Positions 49,780-56,070 of a DNA stretch of 56,798 nucleotides are shown piece by piece. How positions within the stretch are numbered: position 1 is the stretch's first letter; each line of letters opens with the position of its first letter. The position numbers and the translations under genes are program-made. Under the pieces are notes generated by a model, which worked only from the letters and a program-made list of their open reading frames with translations, did not search any database and had not been told where the DNA came from. The stretch comes from Mesorhizobium qingshengii. GTDB lineage: Bacteria > Pseudomonadota > Alphaproteobacteria > Rhizobiales > Rhizobiaceae. Where the stretch lies: the NCBI RefSeq assembly GCF_027563465.1, contig NZ_JAPFQA010000024.1, forward strand, positions 1 to 56,798, in the 5' to 3' direction.

Positions 49780-50400
49780 TTACTTGGTCTCTTCGTTTTG
49801 CCAGCCAGCCAGCTCTGGCAGGTCGTCAAGCCAACTCTTCTCGGTGATCGAGATATCGCCGCCCTGCGGTGCGGCATCTGTGGCGTTTTGAATCAGCCAG
49901 TCCACCCACTTCCGATAGGCAACCGTGTCCAGCTGGGGCGGCAGCACCTTGGCTTTGAGCAGCATACGCTTGCGGAAACTGGTTTGCCTGCGGAGTTTGG
50001 TCGTTGTGAACTTGATGACCTTGCCTTGGTATTCAACCGTCCAGCGGTCGCCTCCAAGACTGACAAGGCCGTCGATGGAGAAACCGGCATCGACCGGCCT
50101 ATCCCGCCACGGAAGCTCGATGGCATTCTTCCTCAACTCGATGGCCCATCGCCTGTAGTCGCCCCCAGCACGCTGGGGCGGTAGCACGCCGGCCTGTTCG
50201 AGCATCTTCCTGCGGAAGGTAGGCTGCTTCTTTAGCTGGCCGGTCGTGAACTCGACGCGATGCCCACGAAACTCGACGTGCCACCGGGTCCTTCCGTTGC
50301 CGACATACTTCACCAGCCTGTCGATGAAGAACTCGCCATCGGCAAGCATCACGCAGCCCTGATTGATGCCGTCGAGAATAAACTCGGTGTCAGTGACCAT
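49780..50400 (-). CDS. Unknown protein with an internal tandem duplication
   Basis: A 206-aa basic protein made of two homologous units. Unit 1 (about residues 25-93) and unit 2 (about 107-172) share F-ID-LV, W-VE(F/Y), (E/K)FTT-L(K/R)(K/R)Q, FR(K/R)-ML-A-VLPPQ and YR(K/R)W. Each unit suggests a short beta-hairpin followed by helices. No known family was recognised, so no function is given. It is flanked by two copies of a gene-end fragment. No strong ribosome site was seen before the ATG at 50400. Confidence 0.65.
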   Translation of the reverse strand: MVTDTEFILDGINQGCVMLADGEFFIDRLVKYVGNGRTRWHVEFRGHRVEFTTGQLKKQPTFRRKMLEQAGVLPPQRAGGDYRRWAIELRKNAIELPWRDRPVDAGFSIDGLVSLGGDRWTVEYQGKVIKFTTTKLRRQTSFRKRMLLKAKVLPPQLDTVAYRKWVDWLIQNATDAAPQGGDISITEKSWLDDLPELAGWQNEETK

Positions 50401-50625
50401 TATGGAGCCCAGCGCAGGAAACTGTCACGGAGCTTAGCCAGTGGAACGCACCCGCGGCCACCAATCTTTTCGCTCTGGAAATCTCACCTGCTTCAATCAG
50501 CCTACGCGGGGTGCGATGATGTGCAAGACGACAGCTTGCGCACCGAAGATACCATGCCCGCAATAGTCGATTACAGGGACTGTAGCGGCGAGGGAAAACT
50601 TGGTGCTTTTGCTACATAAAACCGC

Positions 50626-50833
50626 ACTCGTACTGCATAGACAGGACGAGCTGATCGGCACGTCCGCTTTGGCCAGCGCCAAGGCGAGCTTTACCTGCAG
50701 CGCCAGCAGCTCCTCGGTCTCGCCGCGCCGTTCCAGGCATTCCACCAGCCCGTGCCGCGCCCAGACATTGTTCGGACGCTGGGCGCAGCGCTGCACCTTG
50801 CCGCTCAAGCCAAGATCGTCGCGATAGACCTGC
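50626..50833 (-). pseudogene. Gene-end fragment, copy 2 of a direct repeat
   Basis: Copy of 49503-49710, clearly homologous throughout on inspection. It reads YRDDLGLSGKVQRCAQ then NNVWARHGLVECLERRGE and ADVPISSSCLC on the minus strand. The sequences diverge abruptly outside the repeat on both sides. Reading frames continue beyond it into unrelated sequence, as expected for a truncated fragment. Confidence 0.65.
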
Positions 50834-51190
50834 TCGGCCACTTGCGCGTGGGGCAATCGCCACCGCTGTGATTGTGCCCCCAAGTAATTGTGCCTGATCA
50901 GCCAAGACAGTCGCTTTTTCTAAAGATTCATGCATGAAAAGTCCACGAAAACGGGGGATCAACTTCAGTCTCGAAAATATACTGGCAAAATGAAGATCAA
51001 CTCCACAACGCCATAAAGTGTTGTTTCCAGGAGGAAAAACTCATGGCCAACATGATGATTAGGCCCCCGGGAAAGTCTCAAGTCGGCCACAGCAATCGAT
51101 AGAAAAATCGCCAATCCTTTAGCGTACTCGTATATTCTTAGTCTCTAATTTGCGCTATATTCCTTTGTGATATAGGGGCGGGGCTCTCGT
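50834..51190. other. AT-rich region upstream of luxR
   Basis: This stretch contains a 19-codon reading frame with a strong ribosome site (51043-51102) and otherwise no gene. It must also contain the luxR promoter; the segment 51110-51180 is conspicuously AT-rich. Confidence 0.5.
51043..51102 (+). CDS. Possible leader peptide or truncated gene start, 19 codons
   Basis: The ATG at 51043 is preceded by AGGAGGAAAAACTC, among the strongest ribosome sites in the window. It encodes MANMMIRPPGKSQVGHSNR and stops at TAG. It ends 88 bp before luxR. It may be a leader peptide for luxR or the start of a gene broken by recombination; neither is proven. Confidence 0.35.
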   Translation: MANMMIRPPGKSQVGHSNR

Positions 51191-51913
51191 ATGATCGATT
51201 CCGAGGTGTTCGACTTCGTCGAGCGTTGCAGGAAGCACACTGCAACCGGCCCGCTCCTAAGCGACCTTCTCGAAACCGTAAGAAATCTTGGCTTCGAGCA
51301 CCTTATCTTGAGCGGCGTACCTCTCGGTGGGCAGAAACTTGCACCGATGGTTGAACTGAACGGCTGGCCAGCCGGGTGGTTCGAACGCTATGTCGAGGCC
51401 GAGCATGCCACCGTGGACGGCGTTTGCATCTACTCGGCGAAGACACTCAAGCCGTTTCTTTGGGCCGACGTACCGGCAAAATGGTCCGATACCGAAGGTT
51501 CCCGACGCGTTGCTGGGGAAGCGACGGAGTTTGGCATCTGGAGCGGTTTTGCCGTGCCGATGCTCAGTGTCCATCATTGGCAATCCGTGCTGTCGTTCGC
51601 CTCTTCCGCGAAGTCCTGCACGCTCTCGCCACGCCATCAGGTACAACTGGTGACCATGGCGGTATACGCCGGCATGTCGATCCAGGCGTTGTCGGATGAT
51701 GGTGACGACGATGAGGGCTTGCTGACCGATCGGGAAAGGGAAGTGCTTTTGTGGGCCGCGGCCGGTAAGACCTCATCGGAAACATCCCAAATTCTTGGCC
51801 TCACCGAGCGCACCGTCAAATGGCATTCCACCCGAGCCCGGGAAGCCTTCGGCGTCGCCACCACCACACAAGCTGTCGTCGAAGCGGTGCGCCGGCGTCT
51901 GATCCACCCCTAA
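51191..51913 (+). CDS. luxR: LuxR-family quorum-sensing regulator
   Basis: A 240-aa regulator. The N-terminal acyl-homoserine-lactone-binding domain (about 10-165) keeps W63, Y67, D76 and W91, which match the pocket residues W57, Y61, D70 and W85 of TraR. The residue after D76 is G where most members have P. The C-terminal HTH (about 176-238) contains LTDREREVLLWAAAGKTSSE. It is transcribed towards luxI with the lux box between them, the standard arrangement for autoinduction. Confidence 0.92.
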   Translation: MIDSEVFDFVERCRKHTATGPLLSDLLETVRNLGFEHLILSGVPLGGQKLAPMVELNGWPAGWFERYVEAEHATVDGVCIYSAKTLKPFLWADVPAKWSDTEGSRRVAGEATEFGIWSGFAVPMLSVHHWQSVLSFASSAKSCTLSPRHQVQLVTMAVYAGMSIQALSDDGDDDEGLLTDREREVLLWAAAGKTSSETSQILGLTERTVKWHSTRAREAFGVATTTQAVVEAVRRRLIHP

Positions 51914-51922
51914 ACGCGTCAA

Positions 51923-51938
51923 CTGTCCCATCGGACAG
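51923..51938. promoter_or_regulatory. lux box
   Basis: CTGTCCCATCGGACAG: perfect 6-bp inverted arms with a 4-bp spacer, 9 bp after luxR and about 66 bp (centre to ATG) before luxI. It resembles the boxes of RpaR/BjaR-type systems. Confidence 0.75.
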
Positions 51939-51996
51939 GTGACGTATATTAGCGGGACTGCGAATATCCTTTCAAGAACGATCGGGGGATCGCGCC

Positions 51997-52656
51997 ATGA
52001 TAACTGCCCATGTCGTCAACGCGCAGAACAAGCGTCTCTACGAAAACGAATTCGACGAATTTTTGCGCCGGCGGCACGACTTCTTCGTGCACCAGAAACA
52101 TTGGCGTCCTCCGAGCCCCGACGGTCGCGAACTGGACCAGTTCGATACTGACGCCGCGACTTACCTGCTGGGTATCGAAGACGGTCGCGTGGTGACTTCG
52201 GCTCGGTTGATCCCAACGAGCGAGCCGCACATGGTCTCGGAAGTCTTTCCCCACATGTGCGAAAAATCGGGCGTCCCAAGGCGCCCCGATTGGGCCGAAT
52301 GGACGCGCACATTCGTCGTTCCCGACAAACGCTCGACCGGGCTGCGAGGCACGCTGACACAGCTGTGCTGCGCGGTGATGGAATACGCGCTCGACGAGGG
52401 CCTCAGCGCGGTCGGAGGCGTCCAGGAAACTTACTTCATGCCGCATCACGGTGCGCTGAAGTGGCGGGCCGAGCCGTTGGGCTTGGCGCGGGAAGAAAAC
52501 GGCGAATGGTACATCGTCGCCTATATCGAGGTGAATGAGGCGGCGCTGGCGAGTGTGCGGAAGATTCTTGGCATCGATTACCACTTGCTAGCTCGCCGCG
52601 GAGTGCAACTACCATTTGCTAATAGACGGGCCGTGCAGGACTTCTGCATAAAATGA
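51997..52656 (+). CDS. luxI: Acyl-homoserine-lactone synthase, RpaI/BjaI-like
   Basis: A 219-aa autoinducer synthase. All invariant residues are present: R26, F30, W36 (RRRHDFFVHQKHW), D47 and D50 (LDQFD), R70 (SARL), E101 and R104 (EWTR). The DGRELDQFDTDAATYLLGIEDG pattern, read in parts, is typical of rhizobial RpaI/BjaI-like enzymes, which make aryl- or branched-chain HSLs. The signal made here is therefore possibly unusual, but this is inference. GGGGGATCGCGCC precedes the start. Translation proceeds from the lux box promoter; the next genes point the same way. Confidence 0.93.
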   Translation: MITAHVVNAQNKRLYENEFDEFLRRRHDFFVHQKHWRPPSPDGRELDQFDTDAATYLLGIEDGRVVTSARLIPTSEPHMVSEVFPHMCEKSGVPRRPDWAEWTRTFVVPDKRSTGLRGTLTQLCCAVMEYALDEGLSAVGGVQETYFMPHHGALKWRAEPLGLAREENGEWYIVAYIEVNEAALASVRKILGIDYHLLARRGVQLPFANRRAVQDFCIK

Positions 52657-52751
52657 GAGACTGAATAGCTCTAGGAGATATAGAAACGTGACTTTATGGG
52701 GTGATTTGCGTAACGTCGGACAATATGTGAAGCCTCAGAGGAGTAGATAGA

Positions 52752-53198
52752 ATGGACGTATTCAAGATAAGTGTGGAGGTTGCCGGTCGTTACATACAAA
52801 GTATTGTAAAAAAAGGAGTTTTTGCAACCGTTGAAGTTGGAAAGCGCACAAACAGAGTTGTCAACCCTGAAAATCGCCTCTGTATAATGGTTCAGACTCA
52901 GGGCGAGGTGCCCATAGCATGGGTGCAGGTATCAAAGTATAACGGCAGCGTCTTCGAGGTGCAGGCCGAGGGCTGGTTGGGCGATGACGCTCAGACAGCG
53001 AGCACCTTAGGGGCAAAAGGCGCGGTTCCCCGCGGCTCCATTTCCAGAGCGTCTCCTAAAGAGGCGGAAGCCAGGATGGGAGATATGTATGGCACATATG
53101 CCTGCTGCACTTCTTATGGGAACGGTTGCTATGTGACATGTTGCAATAGCTGTTGCTCTGACTCCACCGCTTGTCCGGGCGCAGGTTGCTGTGCCTAA
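52752..53198 (+). CDS. Protein with ultra-cysteine-rich C-terminus (RiPP-precursor or metal-binding candidate)
   Basis: A 148-aa protein without signal peptide. Residues 1-80 look like a small beta-rich domain (VEVAGRYIQSIVKKGVFA). A polar linker spans about 81-113. Residues 116-148 hold ten cysteines, including the doublets YACC, TCC, SCC and GCC. No known family recognised. The start follows GAGGAG. It is the first gene after luxI (95-bp gap) in AT-rich DNA (23 of 60 bases at 52801-52860 are G or C). The leader-plus-Cys/Ser/Thr-rich-tail layout resembles ribosomal peptide precursors, but no modifying enzyme is visible nearby. Confidence 0.7.
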   Translation: MDVFKISVEVAGRYIQSIVKKGVFATVEVGKRTNRVVNPENRLCIMVQTQGEVPIAWVQVSKYNGSVFEVQAEGWLGDDAQTASTLGAKGAVPRGSISRASPKEAEARMGDMYGTYACCTSYGNGCYVTCCNSCCSDSTACPGAGCCA

Positions 53199-53330
53199 GA
53201 CTAAGTAATTCTACCATACGGTCAGTAATGCGAGTACGATACAAATTCGCCGAAAACGCCAAGATAGGCTATAAATTCGTTCAAAAAACGTATATCTGGC
53301 CTTGTCTAAATTCTCTCAAAGGCTGTGAAT

Positions 53331-54671
53331 ATGAGATTGTTGAAGGGATTTCAGACGCTGTGGACTGTGTTGCTTTTGGCGTGGGGGGCGACTGCTGCTA
53401 GCGCTGATGAAGTTATTTCAGATCCAGGAATTGGTATTCGGGTGGCTCCGGGGTCACAAGCAGAGACGACGACGTACTATGAACGCATCTCCACCAAACT
53501 CGGTGTGGCCGACACGCGGCGGGATCTCCCAAGTCTTACCGCACTGCTTAGGCATCTTGGTTACCGGTCACTAACGGCAGAGGACCTTGAGTTCAAATCG
53601 CCCTCAGACCTCATGGCAACATTTCCTAATGACCAGCTTTTGGTCTCGCGTTTCTTCGCCCCAAAGATCGTCGATTTCAACGTCAAATCCGCCGATACAC
53701 AATATCCATATAGTGTAGGGTGGCGAAAGCTTGTTCGGATTACAGCATTGCCGGGTTCAGGTGCTGATTCCGCAGGCCTGGAGGCCGCCTATGTGCTATT
53801 CAACTATGTGCAGATGCAATTGACCGACGCACCATTTCCTGACGGGACATCCTTCAGCGAGTCGGTGAATACTCAGGTCATCATCGTCCCAAGGACCTTC
53901 GCGATGGGGCGAGAAGACTCGGCGTATTTCCTAGATTTTGATACAAGGACAGGTGGCTACGAGATTCACGATTTCCTCTCGGCGGCCTTCGATGTCGCCC
54001 AAGATCCAAACCATCCCGAGAAAACCAAAAGGAACTACTATGTACCTACGGCCTGCGCGCAATGTCACGGACACGATCAGGAAGGTGGCGGTCCCACAAA
54101 CGGGGTTTTTCCTTATGCCAAGCTGAACTATCTCGACACAGACCAATGGTACGACATGATGGCGTTCGGAGAGTTTCCTTCGACGCTCGGAACTTACGAT
54201 GTACTTTTCGATGGTGGCCTGGACCATTCAACCGGCGCATACGGAGCCGCTTTTGATGTGATCAGGAAGCTGAATAACTTCATCCGTAATCAAAATTCGG
54301 AAAGCGTCCACTCCGGTGATATAGACCTATTCAAGATCAAGGCTGTCGACAAGTGGCTGGCATTGCATCAAACCAGCGCTGACCCGGTGCCCGCGTTAGC
54401 TAGGGCTTTGGATTTGGAAAACGGATCAGCAATCTGGCAGGATACGCAAGATGATCGCGCGCTTCTAGGGCTTCTCGATCAATATTGTTTCCGCTGCCAC
54501 AGTTCAGTCCTCTACAGCGTTTTTGACAAGCAGGCCGTCGCAGACCGTTGGCGGACCATCGCAAGGTACGTACAATTGCCAGCTGATAACGCAAGCCATA
54601 TGCCCCAGGGTAGACAGTTGGATGCCCAAACGATTGCGGACATTGTCAAATATGTGCAAGCGCTGAAATAG
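53331..54671 (+). CDS. Secreted di-haem c-type cytochrome
   Basis: A 446-aa protein with a signal peptide (about residues 1-25, hydrophobic TLWTVLLLAWGA). Two haem-attachment motifs are present: CAQCH near 241-245 and CFRCH near 386-390. The last 70 residues, with HMPQGRQLDAQTIADIV, resemble cytochrome c C-terminal helices with a Met axial ligand. The first 200 residues have no recognised domain. The ATG at 53331 has AAAGG upstream; a GTG at 53325 is alternative. It lies between two cysteine-rich genes in the region downstream of luxI, suggesting periplasmic redox chemistry. Maturation would need the Ccm system (ccmC is at 46139). Confidence 0.85.
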   Translation: MRLLKGFQTLWTVLLLAWGATAASADEVISDPGIGIRVAPGSQAETTTYYERISTKLGVADTRRDLPSLTALLRHLGYRSLTAEDLEFKSPSDLMATFPNDQLLVSRFFAPKIVDFNVKSADTQYPYSVGWRKLVRITALPGSGADSAGLEAAYVLFNYVQMQLTDAPFPDGTSFSESVNTQVIIVPRTFAMGREDSAYFLDFDTRTGGYEIHDFLSAAFDVAQDPNHPEKTKRNYYVPTACAQCHGHDQEGGGPTNGVFPYAKLNYLDTDQWYDMMAFGEFPSTLGTYDVLFDGGLDHSTGAYGAAFDVIRKLNNFIRNQNSESVHSGDIDLFKIKAVDKWLALHQTSADPVPALARALDLENGSAIWQDTQDDRALLGLLDQYCFRCHSSVLYSVFDKQAVADRWRTIARYVQLPADNASHMPQGRQLDAQTIADIVKYVQALK

Positions 54672-54711
54672 GATGCCGTCTCAATTTGTGGGCAGCAATG
54701 GAGATTTATGA

Positions 54712-55104
54712 ATGGTAGACGCGAACCGTATCGTTTTTGCCGACATCCAGTCTTATCTTGATGGTATTGCGGACAATCCAAAGAATACACGGAAAGTAGA
54801 TGACGCAGGGCATGCCCGCTTTTGGCGCGTTAGCTATCATGAATTCATAACAGGCTTTGTTCCCGACGAGACCTGCAAGGGGCAGGATGTGCCAATCGTG
54901 AATAGCGACCCAGCGCAGTGTCCATTCTACCAGGCATTGGTCGCTCCAGCAGGCTGGTGCAATATGCGACAGATGCCACGAGGTGGGCCGTTTATCACAG
55001 ACGCTGGTTATGCGGTGACGTTAGGCGGCGGCCTTCTCATCACCGGAGTCGAAATGGATGCCAATATTCGCTGGTGGCTGACCAATGGCATGCCTGAGGT
55101 ATGA
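54712..55104 (+). CDS. Conserved-looking hypothetical protein after the di-haem cytochrome
   Basis: A 130-aa protein with three cysteines (ETCKGQDVP, AQCPF, GWCNM) and a glycine-rich middle. No signal peptide, haem motif or known family was recognised. In-frame TGA lies immediately before the ATG, so it cannot start earlier; GGAG is 8 bp upstream. It is 40 bp after the cytochrome and likely co-transcribed. It resembles the tail portion of larger cytochrome-linked secreted proteins and may be a truncated derivative; that is uncertain. Confidence 0.6.
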   Translation: MVDANRIVFADIQSYLDGIADNPKNTRKVDDAGHARFWRVSYHEFITGFVPDETCKGQDVPIVNSDPAQCPFYQALVAPAGWCNMRQMPRGGPFITDAGYAVTLGGGLLITGVEMDANIRWWLTNGMPEV

Positions 55105-55148
55105 TCGACCAATTTGGAACTGCCATAGCGAACCAGGACTAGCGGAGT

Positions 55149-55170
55149 CAGAGGCCTTTGATTGCCTCTG
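55149..55170 (+). terminator. Hairpin after the 130-aa gene
   Basis: CAGAGGC (55149-55155) pairs with GCCTCTG (55164-55170), with an 8-nt loop. It is 45 bp past the stop and lacks a T-run. Confidence 0.45.
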
Positions 55171-55203
55171 AAGACGTTAGAGTGGTTACCTGTCATGTCG
55201 CGT

Positions 55204-55312
55204 TTATGTTAGTTTGAGGGTTTCAACATCGGCCAAGGCCTGTGCCTCGTCGACTGCCGGGAAAAGGTGTCCGTAAGTGTCGAACGTGACTTGAATGCTC
55301 GAATAGCCCATC
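55204..55312 (-). pseudogene. Tyrosine-recombinase (integrase) C-terminal remnant
   Basis: On the minus strand it reads VMGYSSIQVTFDTYGHLFP and ends near VETLKLT with TAA at 55204-55206. GHSS-type box plus DTYGHLF with the catalytic tyrosine is diagnostic of the C-terminal end of phage/ICE integrases. Upstream of about 55312 the similarity stops, so only about 35 codons remain. Confidence 0.75.
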
Positions 55313-55551
55313 ACTCGACAAGGGCGACTGCGAGCCGTGGCTCGGATGGGGCGGTGGAAGAACGTGGTGTCTTAACGCAACCGAGAGCACCGCGACACCG
55401 GCTGCGATAATAACCGGGTTTGCGGGGGCCTCGCGAAGCAGGGAGATGCTTTGCAGGCGGGGCCTGTACCGGCCGCGACCCCGATCAGGTGACAATCTTC
55501 GCGCCGGGAGGCGCCTGGATCGCTTCTAATTCTTCCGGCCTGGAATATTTA

Positions 55552-55578
55552 GCCCGTGCCTCACGGTGGCGGGCTTTT
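55552..55578 (+). terminator. Terminator-like hairpin with T-run
   Basis: GCCCG (55552-55556) pairs with CGGGC (55570-55574), extended by partial pairing inside, followed by TTTT. A similar hairpin (shared CGGTGGCGGGC) recurs at 55994-56015, after the next gene. Confidence 0.55.
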
Positions 55579-55709
55579 CCATGTTCGAGCGGGTAAACAC
55601 GCCGGGCTGCAGAAGTTTAGAGGGGGCTCGTCGTGATGTGCCGCCACCGTTGACAGGATCATTTTTTAGGAAAATACTTCTCAACGTTTATTATTGGGAG
55701 GAATGCAAG

Positions 55710-55982
55710 ATGAGAGTGTTGTCGATATTTTCAATCTTGGTATGCGCGCTTCTCATATCCATGCCAGTACATGCTCAACAATCTAAGCCAACTCCGAAAA
55801 TGGTAAGTCTTATGAAGAAGTTAGAAGTGGAGTGGGACAAGTTGAGGTCTCGGAAAAGTGGCGGTGGCGAGTTCAAGCCGCTATGTTCATCCGGAACTGG
55901 CTGCGAGAGAACTTGCGAGGCTGGAAAGAGCTGCAGTTGCAGCTCCTCTGGAGGCAGCTGCTCGTGTAGCGAGTGCAAATAG
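55710..55982 (+). CDS. Secreted eight-cysteine mini-protein
   Basis: A 90-aa product. A signal peptide (about residues 1-22, ending VHAQ) precedes a basic helix (LMKKLEVEWDKLRSRK) and a tail with eight cysteines in about 31 residues (SSGTGC, ERTC, KSCSC, GSCSC, SEC). The spacing, with C-x-C and C-x-x-C pairs, suggests metallothionein-like metal binding or four disulfides. No family recognised. GGGAGGA precedes the ATG. Similar hairpins lie before and after it, so it may be transcribed as its own unit. Confidence 0.65.
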   Translation: MRVLSIFSILVCALLISMPVHAQQSKPTPKMVSLMKKLEVEWDKLRSRKSGGGEFKPLCSSGTGCERTCEAGKSCSCSSSGGSCSCSECK

Positions 55983-55993
55983 CCGCTTGGAAT

Positions 55994-56015
55994 GCCCGCT
56001 GCCCCGGTGGCGGGC
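55994..56015 (+). terminator. Hairpin after the eight-cysteine gene
   Basis: GCCCGC (55994-55999) pairs with GCGGGC (56010-56015), 11 bp past the stop. It shares CGGTGGCGGGC with the hairpin at 55552-55578. No T-run follows. Confidence 0.5.
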
Positions 56016-56070
56016 CTTCACGCCCGCGCTCGGCGGTGCCAATGGTTTTGAGGAAGATCAGGAGGTATCC

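Larger units (their letters stand above)
55171..55709. other. Intergenic stretch with recombinase remnant and terminator-like hairpin
   Basis: Apart from the integrase tail (55204-55312) and the hairpin at 55552-55578 I see no gene. The segment 55313-55550 is G+C-rich and unlike its flanks, suggesting patchwork DNA. Confidence 0.45.

Noticed and set aside
55223..55495. A 90-codon frame overlapping the integrase remnant
   Set aside because: It is in a different frame from the clear recombinase tail, is Pro/Arg-rich and has no family resemblance or ribosome site.
55552..56015. Integron-type cassette flanked by attC-like hairpins
   Set aside because: The hairpins are short, GC-rich and lack paired core sites typical of attC; one has a terminator-like T-run. 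Simple terminators explain them better.
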